Part shown: positions 1 to 8,377 of the stretch, piece after piece | Numbering within the stretch: position 1 is the stretch's first letter | Layout of the letters: each line of letters begins with the position of its first letter | NCBI RefSeq assembly: GCF_004564275.1 | Contig: NZ_SPDV01000016.1 | Coordinates: 1 to 64,000, forward strand | Length of the DNA: 64,000 nt | Direction: 5' to 3' | Source of the DNA: Sphingomonas parva (ex Maeng et al. 2020) | GTDB lineage: Bacteria; Pseudomonadota; Alphaproteobacteria; Sphingomonadales; Sphingomonadaceae | Translations under genes and position numbers: made by a program | Notes under the pieces: generated by a model | The model's input: only the letters and a program-made list of their open reading frames with translations | Databases searched by the model: none | Told to the model about the DNA's origin: nothing

Positions 1-2
1 CA

Positions 3-260
3 GGCGGCAAGCAGCGGCTGGGCAGCATCTCGAAGATGGGAGAGCGCACCATCCGCCGATTGCTCATTATCGGCGGCAGCTCAATGGTCCGGAGAGCATG
101 TCGCCACGGTGCGCCAGCAGGCTCGTGGCTGGAGCGAATGCTTGCGCGCAAACCACGCATGCTCGTCACGGTCGCGCTCGCCAACAAGATGGCGCGCATG
201 GCCTGGGCGCTGCTGACGAAAAAGGAGGACTACAGAGCTCCGGCGGCAGTCGCGGCGTAA
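3..260 (+). CDS. IS110-family transposase, C-terminal part (5' end beyond window)
   Basis: An open frame enters from the left edge and ends at a TAA at 258-260. It reads GGKQRLGSISKMGERTIRRL followed by an I-I-G-G segment and a C-terminal LANKMARMAWALL motif. This is the ending typical of IS110/IS116/IS902 transposases (transposase_20 region), which use a DEDD nuclease fold plus a C-terminal serine. The catalytic N-terminal half lies outside the window, so intactness cannot be judged. IS110 elements have no long terminal inverted repeats, and the right end of the element cannot be placed precisely. Confidence 0.85.
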   Translation, partial: GGKQRLGSISKMGERTIRRLLIIGGSSMVRRACRHGAPAGSWLERMLARKPRMLVTVALANKMARMAWALLTKKEDYRAPAAVAA

Positions 261-603
261 AGTCGCGGCGGCAGCCAGAGGCGTCGGGGACGTAGGCGGA
301 TCGAAGGAGGGTATGGCACAACGGTCGATGAGACGGGGCTGGAAGAACCAGTGAAAGTCAGAGCGCCACCCAAGCGCGCAAAGCTGAAATGGATCCGGTC
401 CGCGAACTCCCATACTGGCCCGCAGCTATGGCGCTGCTCATCGAGGCCGGACAGATGACAGCAACCGACTACGTGCCAACGTTACCCCGATTTACCGCTT
501 GCATCCGAAGGGGCGTCCACAGATGACCTTCGGCCGTCCGAGCCCGGTTGGTCGTGATCCGACCCGTTGCGGACCTCTCCAGTGGGTTGGTAATCGTCGC
601 GGG
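261..603. other. 343-bp stretch without a convincing gene
   Basis: This interval probably holds the right end of the IS110-type element and flanking debris. A 45-codon frame at 389-526 (+) begins MDPVRELPYWPAAM, faintly like the start of phage-type helix-turn-helix proteins, but it has no good ribosome binding site and no further similarity I can recognise. I regard it as a remnant at most. Confidence 0.4.
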
Positions 604-909
604 ATGGAGCATGTGACGAAGGCTGCGCGGGTGCACGAGCACCTGCTCTCGCTGTGGGAGATACTCCGCCGAGAGCAGGAACATTCTCTCGCCCGCCTAA
701 TCGAAGGGGCCCTTGCCGAGATAGCCGACGAGGACTTGGTTCTCTCTGCTCGTGTTGAGCAAGCCGGGGTGGTCTGGCGGTCGCTATTGAGATCTGCGCG
801 GGGCGGGCTAGCCGACTTCGGAATCTGGCGGGACGATGAGGAGGAGCGGCTTCGGCTCAACGGCGAGTTCCAGCGGCATATCGCTGCCCTCGAGTCCCTG
901 CTGAACTAA
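604..909 (+). CDS. Uncharacterised small helical protein
   Basis: A protein of about 101 residues starting MEHVTKAARVHEHLLSLWEI. It is rich in charged residues (EEERLRLNGEFQRHIAALESLL near the end, quoted only in part here) and predicted mostly alpha-helical with amphipathic C-terminal helices. It has no signal peptide or membrane segment, and I do not recognise the family. The start is uncertain: the frame stays open upstream to an ATG at 499, but composition and the break after the GNRRG region favour 604. The next gene is co-oriented 150 bp downstream. Confidence 0.5.
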   Translation: MEHVTKAARVHEHLLSLWEILRREQEHSLARLIEGALAEIADEDLVLSARVEQAGVVWRSLLRSARGGLADFGIWRDDEEERLRLNGEFQRHIAALESLLN

Positions 910-1058
910 CGTCCGACTTCCACCCCGAGCCGTCATCCGAACGTCGGCCAAGCCTCAGTCGGCCTATCTGGCGAGAAGCGGACGTTCCCGCCCTGCGGGC
1001 GCCAGCTTCCGAGTCCGACCCATTGCTGCCGTCCAAGCGAGGCGGCACAGTCCGGGGC

Positions 1059-1865
1059 ATGAGCGACGACGTCGAGCCTGTGACTAAGATCAAACGCAGG
1101 ATTCCTCGGGGCATCTGGTTCGACGATGCTGCCGAGGCGCTCGTGACGGAGCGTGAGCTGGTTGCGCTGCTGCAATCCCGCAACGGGCATCTGACCGTTC
1201 TGACGACTTGGAACGGGGAAGCCTTGCGGTTCAGGAACGTGGAAGAGGCACCGTGGCTTGACCCGGAGACAGCCGAGTGGGCGCTCTTCGCGGCGCTCGA
1301 TGGCATCCCGCTCCTGGCAGACGACCGCTACTCCTTCTACTCGACTGAGATCGTCCTGATTGAAGATGGCGCGAGCGGAGCCGTCCTCTTCACGCGCCGC
1401 AGCGCGACCAATGAATTTGAATACGACTCCGCTGCCGTCCCCCAAGGAGCATTGTTCGTCGCTGCTGACGAACCGCTGCTGATCTACCCATCGCTCCGCG
1501 CCGCAGAGCGCGCTTTGGAAGCCATCGACGTCGAGAACGGTGTCTACCCTGCTGCCTACGGACCGAATGGAGAGCCATACGGCATCGGAACCGATGGCCA
1601 ACGGGTGGTCATCGAACGGACCGGCCAGTCTGACAAACCCGATGAACTGAAAGCGCTCCTGCTGCGGTATCTGCACGCGAACGGCAGCGCGCCTTCCGAG
1701 ACGACCTCGCTTGGCGCGCTCACCACGGAGGTGTGGCGCATCGAAAGCGCGTTCTGGCGGGAACATGACCCGTATCGAGAGCGGCCCGGCTCCCGGATAC
1801 CTTCGTGGGGCCGTATGGCCATCGTCGCCGGCTTCGCCGTGTTTCTCTACCTCGTGTTCCTCTGA
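1059..1865 (+). CDS. Uncharacterised tail-anchored protein
   Basis: About 268 residues from the ATG at 1059 (MSDDVEPVTKIKRRIPRGIW). The body is soluble-looking and acidic. The last ~18 residues (GRMAIVAGFAVFLYLVFL) form one hydrophobic helix that ends the protein, so it is probably tail-anchored in the inner membrane with the bulk in the cytoplasm. There is no N-terminal signal peptide and I recognise no catalytic motif. The frame is open upstream to a TTG at 1023, but no Shine-Dalgarno sequence supports that start. Repeat-bearing gaps flank the gene, so it is probably transcribed alone. Confidence 0.6.
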   Translation: MSDDVEPVTKIKRRIPRGIWFDDAAEALVTERELVALLQSRNGHLTVLTTWNGEALRFRNVEEAPWLDPETAEWALFAALDGIPLLADDRYSFYSTEIVLIEDGASGAVLFTRRSATNEFEYDSAAVPQGALFVAADEPLLIYPSLRAAERALEAIDVENGVYPAAYGPNGEPYGIGTDGQRVVIERTGQSDKPDELKALLLRYLHANGSAPSETTSLGALTTEVWRIESAFWREHDPYRERPGSRIPSWGRMAIVAGFAVFLYLVFL

Positions 1866-2136
1866 GGGCGGGAAGGTCGCCTTTCCAGCCACTGCGGCCG
1901 TTCCGCTCGAGGAGGAGCTCGTGGCCGGTCGGTGGCCTGGAAGCGGACCTTCGCACTCAGCCGGCGGCTACTTCCGCTACCGACCCGTTTCAGCCGATCG
2001 GCTCGAGCTGAGCCCTATGACGGGTTCGTGGGAGGAAAGCCGACCTTCGGCAGCGCCGGCGCCGTTTGTCGTGCTTCGACCATTGTCGCCCTTCCAGCCC
2101 CCCGATACGGTTCAGGTCAGCGCGGGAGGAAGCGGT

Positions 2137-2421
2137 ATGAAGCTTATCGAGTTGGTTGAACAGGCAGCCGGATGGGAAGACGACGACACGACGATCTATG
2201 TCTCCAAGCCGTGGACTATCGACGCTGAAGCTACGTTGGTTTGCCCCGCACCAGACGAAACTTCCCCGATCGAGCGCGATGGCCGGGTTTACCACTACTT
2301 CTTGGAAACGTTCATCGCTCGGGAGTTTCAAAAGGATTATGCCGCGTCCGTGGAGGGGCGCGATGCATCGACGCTACAGGTCTGCGAGTGGCTGATCAGC
2401 TATGCGGAGAACGATGCGTGA
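2137..2421 (+). CDS. Uncharacterised 94-residue acidic protein
   Basis: The start at 2137 is fixed by a strong ribosome binding site (GGGAGGA about 7 bases upstream). The same frame is open far upstream, but that part is low-complexity repeat DNA and is not coding. The product begins MKLIELVEQAAGWEDDDTTI and has the look of small cytosolic proteins of the type found in immunity or accessory loci: acidic, with YHYFLETFIAREF in the middle. There is no signal peptide, and family and role are unknown. Confidence 0.65.
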   Translation: MKLIELVEQAAGWEDDDTTIYVSKPWTIDAEATLVCPAPDETSPIERDGRVYHYFLETFIAREFQKDYAASVEGRDASTLQVCEWLISYAENDA

Positions 2422-2520
2422 GGAAGGGCCGGTTTCCAGCCCAATGCGACATTGCGCGGTCGCTCCGTTGCCGCAGCCGGGAAGGACCGGCAAGGGTGGA
2501 AACCAGACCCACCGGTGAGA

Positions 2521-2970
2521 TCAGAGTGGTCTTGGACAACGCTCCATGGCCCACTCGGAAGGGCGGAGATACACGGTTCGGCCGGTCCGCCGATTGGCTA
2601 CGACGGTCCCCGAGTAGCTCCGCGTGCAAAGCAGAGTAGCCACTACATCCTGTGCCTCGCTCGCTTTCCAACCTGCTTCATCAAGAGCCTTGGCTGCCAG
2701 TTTTCCTTCCAACACACTTCGAGGGGCGATGCTGTCCAGCATTGGCCGCACCGCCTCAGGAGGGACGGTGAACGTCAGTTTCTGCTCGTTTGTGTCAAGA
2801 TCATGGGTGTCGTGGAGGTCGCGCGCGTTCTTCGGGACGAATGGGGGCAGCCAGCCCCTCTCGACTGCTCCTGCGCGATTTGCTTCCGCCCAGGTGGCGT
2901 AGCGTTCCTCTTTCTGGTCGCTGCACGCAAAGAGCGACGTAACGACACTGACAGCTACGAGCTTCCTCAT
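2521..2970 (-). CDS. Putative lipoprotein, function unknown
   Basis: A 149-residue product beginning MRKLVAVSVVTSLFACSDQK. The hydrophobic stretch followed by LFAC fits a lipoprotein signal peptide with the lipid-bearing cysteine at residue 16. The mature part carries a helical region (VLEGKLAAKALDEAGWKASE) and one further cysteine in LLCTRSY. It is encoded alone, convergent with the gene ending at 2421. A much longer frame extends upstream on the same strand, but the lipoprotein signal marks the real start. I do not recognise the family. Confidence 0.65.
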   Translation of the reverse strand: MRKLVAVSVVTSLFACSDQKEERYATWAEANRAGAVERGWLPPFVPKNARDLHDTHDLDTNEQKLTFTVPPEAVRPMLDSIAPRSVLEGKLAAKALDEAGWKASEAQDVVATLLCTRSYSGTVVANRRTGRTVYLRPSEWAMERCPRPL

Positions 2971-3299
2971 CCGACGAGCCTCGCCGAAAAGCTGAAGGGC
3001 GGCAATGGGTCGATTCACGTCGTCAGCCGCACGCGAATCCCTTGACGCTGAGCGTCCAGTCCGCCCTTGTGAAGCGGACCTTGGCGATCGTCGGCCGGAA
3101 CGTCCGCTCAACCGGACAGCTGCGGACGATGGCGGAGCAGGCCTCGCACGTCGGCAATCCCAGGCGAACCCGACCATGCTCATGTCCCGCCCCACCGTCC
3201 GCTTCCGAGCAAGCCACCGGGCTCCGGGAAAATCGTGAAGTGGCGCTATGCCGACGGGCTGCTTAGGCGGACGCTGGTGCGGACGCCCAGGCCCGATCG

Positions 3300-3620
3300 T
3301 CAGCGGCCGTGATCGGCGCGGTCCGGATCGAACGCATCGTCCTCGCTGTAGCCCTGTCCGGTCGCGCGGAGGCAGTCGAAAATGAACCACGCGCATTCCG
3401 GGAGGAAGACCTTGTGCGCCGCGAACCAGTTGATCGTGTCGCCCACGGTGCACCAGATGACGAACAGCATCCCGCACAGGCCGAAGCTCCAGAGATGGAT
3501 GGTGAACGGCTTGGCGAAGCCGCCGTGCCAGTTGGCGAACATCAGGAAGAGGAGGCGACTGACCAGGCCGGTCGCCGTGAGGGCGATCGCTAGCTCCACC
3601 AAGACCCCTACGCTGTGCAC
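3300..3620 (-). CDS. Small multi-pass membrane protein, unknown
   Basis: About 106 residues. I chose the GTG at 3620 because GGAGGA lies six bases before it; an alternative GTG at 3638 has no such site. The protein contains about three hydrophobic helices (VELAIALTATGLVSRLLFLMF, WSFGLCGMLFVIWC, and a shorter one near AWFIFDCLRA), with a conserved-looking THIHLW-like centre (FTIHLWSFG). The C-terminus is acidic (SEDDAFDPDRADHGR). It is probably an inner-membrane protein with no assignable function. Confidence 0.6.
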   Translation of the reverse strand: MHSVGVLVELAIALTATGLVSRLLFLMFANWHGGFAKPFTIHLWSFGLCGMLFVIWCTVGDTINWFAAHKVFLPECAWFIFDCLRATGQGYSEDDAFDPDRADHGR

Positions 3621-3935
3621 CGCCGGTCCTCCCGTCACGCCCGGACAAGTCTAGCATAATATCGGCGTGGAGTAACGACCCACTATCGCCGCCGCCTGCC
3701 ACCCCGGCGCCCTCCGTCGACGTCCCTCCGCCCCCAAGATTGGTAGCGATTTCGGGCGGTTGCACCTGTCACGGTAACTCAGGTTACGCGGCCAGTTTAC
3801 CTGATTCAGTAATTTCGCACGCCGGCCCCGCGTCCGCACCCGGCCGGGAGGGCCCGAGAGTCCGCTTCCGGGAAACTCACCGGTACGGTTGAAGGTCCGG
3901 AAATGGCGCATACCGGAAGCGCTTCACCGGCAGGC
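3621..3935. other. Intergenic region of about 315 bp
   Basis: No frame here has gene-like composition. It contains a GTCCGCTTCCGG copy of the local intergenic repeat near 3862. I saw no terminator hairpin or promoter that I would defend. Confidence 0.4.
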
Positions 3936-5426
3936 TCAATGAGGGACGATCCCCATCTCGACGCCGGTTTTGTCGTGCAGCGCGAAGCGGTCGACGAGGT
4001 CGGCGCTGGCCTTGTTGTAGCCCTCGATCTCGACCTCGGCGCCGCCGCGCCGCAGCCTGGCGACGATCTTGTCGAGGGCCGCGACCGCCGAGATGTCCCA
4101 GAAATGCGCGGCCGAGACGTCGATGCGGATTCGCTCCGCCGGCTCGTCGCCGGTGAAGGCACGGGTGAAACGGTCCACCGAGGCGAAGAAGATCTCGCCG
4201 CTCACCCGGTAGTTTGCCACGCGCCCTTCGTCGAAGACGTCCCGCTCGACCGAGAACATGCGCTGCACCTTGCCCGCGAAGAAGATGCCGGAGAGCAGGA
4301 CTCCGGAGAGCACCCCGAGCGAGAGGTCGTGGGTCGCCACCACGACGACGACGGTGGTCACCATCACCACCGAGGAGGTCGGCGGGTGCCGGCGCAGGTT
4401 GGCAATCGAGTTCCAGCTGAACGTGCCGATCGAGACCATGATCATCACCGCGACAAGCGCCGGCATCGGAATCCGCCCGACCCATGGTCCGAGCACGGCG
4501 AGCAGGAACAGAAGGAAGGCGCCGGCCGTGAAGGTCGAGAGCCGCCCGCGGCCGCCGGAGGTGACGTTGATCACCGATTGACCGATCATCGCACAGCCGC
4601 CCATGCCGCCGAACAGGGCCGCGACGATGTTGGCGCTTCCCTGCCCGGCGCATTCGCGCTTCTTGTCGCTGTCCGTCTCGGTCATGTCATCGACGATCTG
4701 CGCGGTGAGCAGGGACTCGAGCAGCCCGACCGCGGCCATCGTGACCGAATAGGGCAGAATGATCCGCAGCGTTTCCCAAGTCATCGGTACATCGGGAAAC
4801 GCGAGGCTCGGCAGGCCTTCGGGAAGGCGGCCCATGTCGCCAACCGTATTCACCGGCAGGTCGAGGCCGATGCTCAGCGCGCTGAGCAGGAGGATCGCGA
4901 CCAGAGGCGACGGAATCGCTTTGGTAAGGCGTGGAAAGAGGTAGATGATCGCGAGCCCGGCGGCGACCATCGCGTAGGTCTGCCAGCCGACATGGGTGAG
5001 CTGTGGCAGCTGCGCCATGAAGATCAGGATGGCGAGGGCATTCACGAAGCCGGTGATCACCGATCGCGAGACGAACTGCATCAGCAAGTCGAGCCGGAGC
5101 AGGCCGGCGACGATCTGGATCAGGCCCATCAAGATGGTGGCAGCGAAGAGATAGGCGACGCCATGCTCGCGAACCAGCGGCACGACGAGCACGGCGACTG
5201 CCGCCGTCGCCGCCGAGATCATGCCTGGCCGCCCGCCGGTGAAGGCGATCACGATGGCAATGGCGACGGAGGCGTAGAGGCCGACGCGCGGATCGACGCC
5301 GGCAATGATCGAGAAGCCGATCGCTTCGGGAATGAGCGCGAGCGCGACGACGATGCCGGCGAGAATGTCACGGCGCGCGCCGACGGCATCGTTGAACCAG
5401 CGCGAGCGGGTAAGTAAGTCTTTCAT
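3936..5426 (-). CDS. SulP/SLC26-family anion transporter with STAS domain
   Basis: A 496-residue inner-membrane transporter. The N-terminal two-thirds shows the SulP hallmarks: [20 protein letters not shown] at residues ~20-40, [29 protein letters not shown], and many hydrophobic helices. The C-terminal ~100 residues form a short STAS domain ([33 protein letters not shown]). The family moves sulfate, bicarbonate or other anions, usually with H+ or Na+; the substrate here cannot be read from sequence. The ATG at 5426 precedes the conserved start [20 protein letters not shown], and the open frame upstream of it is GC-rich noise. It is transcribed alone. Confidence 0.92.
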   Translation of the reverse strand: MKDLLTRSRWFNDAVGARRDILAGIVVALALIPEAIGFSIIAGVDPRVGLYASVAIAIVIAFTGGRPGMISAATAAVAVLVVPLVREHGVAYLFAATILMGLIQIVAGLLRLDLLMQFVSRSVITGFVNALAILIFMAQLPQLTHVGWQTYAMVAAGLAIIYLFPRLTKAIPSPLVAILLLSALSIGLDLPVNTVGDMGRLPEGLPSLAFPDVPMTWETLRIILPYSVTMAAVGLLESLLTAQIVDDMTETDSDKKRECAGQGSANIVAALFGGMGGCAMIGQSVINVTSGGRGRLSTFTAGAFLLFLLAVLGPWVGRIPMPALVAVMIMVSIGTFSWNSIANLRRHPPTSSVVMVTTVVVVVATHDLSLGVLSGVLLSGIFFAGKVQRMFSVERDVFDEGRVANYRVSGEIFFASVDRFTRAFTGDEPAERIRIDVSAAHFWDISAVAALDKIVARLRRGGAEVEIEGYNKASADLVDRFALHDKTGVEMGIVPH

Positions 5427-6062
5427 CGGAAGATCCGCATCAGGGCAGGGCCGCGCCGGGGCAGGCGATCGGGACCAGGCGTGATGTTGTCCGGCGGGTC
5501 GGCGGCCGGAATAGCCACCCGGAATCTCACCGGGTCCTTGCGAGTTGCGGGCTGGTAGCCGGCGGAGTGAGCAGAACGCAAGGGCCACCGTCGTGTCAGC
5601 GGCTCGCCGGAACGTCGCTTCTCGGGAAGGTCGCGAGGGGTTCCAGCGCGGCGAACCGGCGCATCGCGCACTCCGCCGCTGCTTGAGCAACGCCCCACCC
5701 CCGCCGTCGCACGCCCTGTTCACGGCCGGGATCAGCCTCTGTTTCGGGCCTGATCCGCCACGCTCCGAAGCTCTCAAGGCCTGCGCCCGAAGGCCGCCGG
5801 CGGTCGCGCGACTCGCCTGCCGGCAGAGCGGATGCGGCCTCCACCCTGCCCCCGCCCCCCCCCTTTCGGCACCGGCGCCACGAGCCCGACTCCTGTAGAT
5901 TCCCTGTTTTGGCAGGCGAACCGGCTCTGCGATGATCGCAATTTGACACTTGCGAAAATCACTACATCATGCTAGAACAGATAAAGAACATTCGAACAGG
6001 GCCGATCAGCGGCGAACGCGCCTGACGCGGCCACGGCAGCAATTTTTCCAGGAAACGCGAAC
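5427..6062. other. 636-bp intergenic region holding the divergent promoters
   Basis: No believable gene is present; the long frames here are composition artefacts with poly-Gly/Arg/Pro translations. The right part holds a promoter-like TTGACA at 5943-5948 and, just downstream, the LexA box listed separately. The left part should contain the promoter of the SulP gene but shows nothing distinctive. Confidence 0.5.
5975..5989 (+). promoter_or_regulatory. Candidate LexA (SOS) box, GAAC-N7-GAAC
   Basis: The sequence reads GAAC AGATAAA GAAC, the exact alphaproteobacterial LexA consensus (GTTC-N7-GTTC on the other strand). A further GAAC follows at 5994. It lies about 25 bases after a TTGACA hexamer and about 75 bases before the DUF5681-type gene, where bound LexA could block that transcript. 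A chance match is possible for an 8-base motif in 64 kb, but the promoter-proximal position makes it worth noting. Confidence 0.55.
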
Positions 6063-6614
6063 ATGCCCGACACGATCGACGCACCGGAAGAGGCCCCGCG
6101 CGGCCGTTTCGCGCCCGGGCAGAGCGGCAATCCGCGCGGGCGCCCTGCCGGCTCGCGCAACAAGGCCTCGATCGCAGTCGAGAAGTTGCTCGACGGCGAG
6201 GCCGAGGCGATCACCCGCAAGGCGATCGAGCTCGCCCTCGAGGGCGACCGCGCCGCGCTGCGCCTCTGCCTCGAGCGGATCGTGCCGCGGCGCCGCGACG
6301 TCCGGGTCACCTTCCCGCTGCCGCCGATCGAGACCGCCGAGGATGCCGAAAAGGCCGGCGCCGCCCTGCTCGCCGCCGTCGCCGCCGGCCAGGTCCCGGT
6401 CGGCGAGGCCGGCGCGATCATGGCGCTGATCGTCGCCCAGAAGGGGCTGATCGAGGCCGGCGAGCACGAGCGCCGCCTGACCCGGCTGGAGGAGAAGTTC
6501 GGGCGCCGCCGCCGGCCGGGCGGACCGGCGATCGAGCCCCGTCACCCGACGCAGAGCAAATGGGAGAAGACACATGGCGGACACGAAATTGGAAATGTCG
6601 ATCGTCGACGATGA
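6063..6614 (+). CDS. DUF5681 domain-containing protein
   Basis: A 183-residue protein with an N-terminal DUF5681 motif, FAPGQSGNPRGRPAGSRNK at about residues 18-36, a basic module common in phage- and island-associated proteins that is thought to bind nucleic acid. A C-terminal helical module follows: PPIETAEDAEKAGAALLAAV, then IMALIVAQKGLIEAGEHERR. The same module recurs in the next gene, which overlaps this one by 41 bp. The start is the ATG before MPDTIDAPEEAPRGRF. A LexA box upstream suggests DNA-damage control. The biological role is unknown. Confidence 0.75.
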   Translation: MPDTIDAPEEAPRGRFAPGQSGNPRGRPAGSRNKASIAVEKLLDGEAEAITRKAIELALEGDRAALRLCLERIVPRRRDVRVTFPLPPIETAEDAEKAGAALLAAVAAGQVPVGEAGAIMALIVAQKGLIEAGEHERRLTRLEEKFGRRRRPGGPAIEPRHPTQSKWEKTHGGHEIGNVDRRR

Positions 6615-7014
6615 GCCCTCGCAGGGTTCGTCGCCCGGCGGGGCGGCAGCGCCGCGCTGGCACGTCGTCGTCCAGCAGCCCGGCCAGACCAGGGCCGAGG
6701 CGTTCGCAACCTATGGCCGCGATCGGATCGGCGACAACGATGCCGTCATCCTCGGCTTCGCCGATCCGGCCGCCGGCCGAGCGGAGGACGCGCCGCCTTG
6801 CCGCCTGCGCTTCCACCTGCCGCCGATCGAGACTGCGCAGGATTCCGAGCGCGGCGGCGCCGCGCTGCTCGCCGCGCTCGGCGAGAGCAGGATTTCGGTC
6901 GACGACGCGCTGACCATCATGGCGCTGCTCGTCGGCCAGTCCGAGCTGATCCAGGCGGGGGAGAACGAGCGCCGGATCGAGAGCCTCGGGGCGCAGCTTC
7001 GCCGCGGCAGATGA
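6574..7014 (+). CDS. Uncharacterised protein sharing the C-terminal module of its neighbour
   Basis: 146 residues; start MADTKLEMSIVDDEP preceded by GGGAGAAG. The middle (RWHVVVQQPGQTRAEAFATY) matches the only module of the broken gene at 7081. The C-terminus (PPIETAQDSERGGAALLAAL, IMALLVGQSELIQAGENERR) is clearly homologous to the C-terminus of the DUF5681 protein. The gene overlaps the upstream gene by 41 bp in another frame, so the two are translationally linked. It is soluble, with no signal peptide and no assignable function. Confidence 0.7.
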   Translation: MADTKLEMSIVDDEPSQGSSPGGAAAPRWHVVVQQPGQTRAEAFATYGRDRIGDNDAVILGFADPAAGRAEDAPPCRLRFHLPPIETAQDSERGGAALLAALGESRISVDDALTIMALLVGQSELIQAGENERRIESLGAQLRRGR

Positions 7015-7080
7015 TCCGACCGTCCCGATCGGCGCCCGGGGCGACATCGATCGCGCGCCGTATGCGAGAGGAGAAGAATC

Positions 7081-7311
7081 ATGAGCAGGAAGGAAAGCCG
7101 GACCGAAGCGCTCGAGGCCGAGGCCGATCCGGCGGAGCAGGCCAGGCCGGTGCAATTCCACTTCGTCAACCTGCGTCCGGGCGAGACGGTGCGCGACGCC
7201 TAGGTCCGCTACGGAGAACACCGGATCAAGCCCGGAGATCAACGCATCTGCTGGAAGTATCTCTCGTCCAGCGGCGCTGTGTTCGATCCCGACCTGCTCC
7301 CGCAGGGCTGA
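7081..7311 (+). pseudogene. Third member of the tandem set, interrupted by an in-frame TAG
   Basis: A good ribosome binding site (GAGAGGAG) precedes ATG 7081. The frame runs 40 codons to TAG at 7201-7203 and then continues coherently for 35 more codons to TGA at 7309-7311. The parts on either side of the stop (QFHFVNLRPGETVRDA, then VRYGEHRIKPGDQRI) align across the stop with the neighbouring protein (VVVQQPGQTRAEAFATYGRD). The TAG thus replaces one sense codon. This is either a recent nonsense mutation or a suppressed/read-through site; a pseudogene is the simpler view. Confidence 0.65.
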
Positions 7312-7476
7312 GGCAAATGCCTGCCCCCGAGCCTTCGATCCATGCCGCGCTCGGCCATGCAACGTCGCGGAGAAGGGCAAGAATCGCCACGCCCCCGGCA
7401 AGGCAGGCGCCGCGCCCCGGCCCGGTAAGCGACAGATGAGCGATCGTCTCCCCGCATCTCGCTCGGGCTTGCGCCG

Positions 7477-7501
7477 CCGTAACGTGACAGATCGGTTACG
7501 G
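7477..7501. promoter_or_regulatory. 25-bp inverted repeat upstream of the receiver gene
   Basis: CCGTAAC-N11-GTTACGG, with two perfect 7-base arms, lies about 140 bases before the response-regulator start. It is a plausible operator for a dimeric regulator; the identity of the regulator is unknown. Confidence 0.4.
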
Positions 7502-7643
7502 ACCAAACTGTGGCCGCAAGGACGCATCCTCACGGTCAACATTTGGTTTACCACGATAGTCTGCAACCGCTCGGGACCAATCGGGTTAAACCTGTCTGCC
7601 GGGCTGCTTTTTCTTGCACGGCGGCTGTCTGGAGGGCGAGTCG

Positions 7644-8027
7644 ATGGTCCTCAATTGTTGCGTTTACCTGGTCGAGGACGACGAGGCGGTCGCGCGATCG
7701 CTGATGGTCCTCCTCCAGATGAAGGACTTTCGGGTCGATCACTTCGCGTCCGCGGACGCGTTCCTCACCCGGGCCGACCAGCTGCCGCGCGGCTGCATCC
7801 TGCTCGACGTCTGCCTGCCGGGCACCGGCGGCCTCGAAGCCCTGCGGGAGCTGCGCCGGCGCGCCTGCGCCTGGCCGGTGATCATGATGACCGGCCATGC
7901 CGAATTCGACGTGGAGGTCGAGGCCAAGAGCCTCGGCGCCGCCGCGATCCTCGAGAAGCCGTTCGCCCCGGAGCTGCTCTTCCAGGAGGTGGAGAACGTG
8001 CTCGGGCTGGTCGCCGCCGGGGCCTAG
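7644..8027 (+). CDS. Stand-alone response regulator receiver protein
   Basis: A 127-residue CheY/FixJ-like receiver domain with no output domain. The acidic pocket is E11-D12-D13, the phosphoacceptor D55 sits in CILLDVCLPG, the switch threonine is T83 in MMTGHAEF and the conserved lysine is K105 in ILEKPF. The ATG at 7644 follows GGAGGGCGAG; an in-frame GTG/ATG upstream is less likely. It is closest in style to FixJ-type receivers. With no DNA-binding domain it must act on a partner protein or as a phosphate sink. No histidine kinase lies nearby, so its partner is encoded elsewhere. Confidence 0.85.
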   Translation: MVLNCCVYLVEDDEAVARSLMVLLQMKDFRVDHFASADAFLTRADQLPRGCILLDVCLPGTGGLEALRELRRRACAWPVIMMTGHAEFDVEVEAKSLGAAAILEKPFAPELLFQEVENVLGLVAAGA

Positions 8028-8052
8028 CCGCGCCGCCGCGGCGCGGCCGCGC

Positions 8053-8256
8053 TCACCCCGCCGACGGCGTCGGCCGCGCCATGAACGGGCCCTCGACCTC
8101 GCCCGCCGCCGCCGCGGCCTCGTCGTCGTGAACGTCGGCCATCAGCAGCAGCAGGTCCACGCCTTCGGGATAGGCGCATTCGCGCGCCAGCCGCCGGTAA
8201 TGGGCGGCGCGGCGCCGCAACTCCTCCGCGGGAACTCTTCCGGTCTGGTCGGCCAT
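8053..8256 (-). CDS. Small uncharacterised protein
   Basis: About 67 residues (start MADQTGRVPAEELRRRAAHY). The motif LRRRAAHYRRLARECAY is seen in many short sphingomonad and rhizobial proteins of unknown function. The gene is convergent with the receiver gene, 25 bp apart. An upstream GTG at 8304 in the same frame is possible. No ribosome binding site is obvious, so the call rests on the motif. Confidence 0.45.
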   Translation of the reverse strand: MADQTGRVPAEELRRRAAHYRRLARECAYPEGVDLLLLMADVHDDEAAAAAGEVEGPFMARPTPSAG

Positions 8257-8377
8257 AGGGAGGTAGAACGAGAGCCGATCCGGGCCGTTCCTCGCCGTTT
8301 GCACAATCCGGCGGCGCGTTGCGCTGCGGGCACAGGAGCGCAGCCGATTGGGTATAACCTCCCGCGCGCCCGTGACA

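Larger units (their letters stand above)
902..3210. repeat. Scattered short intergenic repeats (AAGCGGAC / GTCCGCTT cores)
   Basis: The non-coding gaps of this region carry several copies of a short motif in both orientations: AGAAGCGGACGTTC near 971, GGAAGCGGACCTTCG near 1938, GAAAGCCGACCTTCGG near 2036, GAAGCGGACC near 3070, ACGTCCGCTCAACC near 3108 and CCGTCCGCTTCCG near 3196, with one more near 3862. They sit between genes, not within them. Such small dispersed repeats are common between sphingomonad genes. Their function is unknown and the family boundaries here are only judged by eye. Confidence 0.4.

Noticed and set aside
1711-2136. A 142-codon N-terminal extension of the 94-residue protein at 2137
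   Set aside because: It overlaps the preceding gene, translates intergenic repeats, and a strong ribosome binding site precedes the internal ATG at 2137.
3903-5417. A 504-codon open frame on the + strand opposite the SulP transporter
   Set aside because: Its translation is a low-complexity run rich in Asp, His, Arg and Gly, typical of the antisense strand of a GC-rich membrane gene. The minus-strand reading has clear family motifs.
5596-5949. A minus-strand 117-codon frame between SulP and the LexA box
   Set aside because: Glycine/arginine-rich translation without domain, start signal or conserved motif; probably a GC-content artefact.
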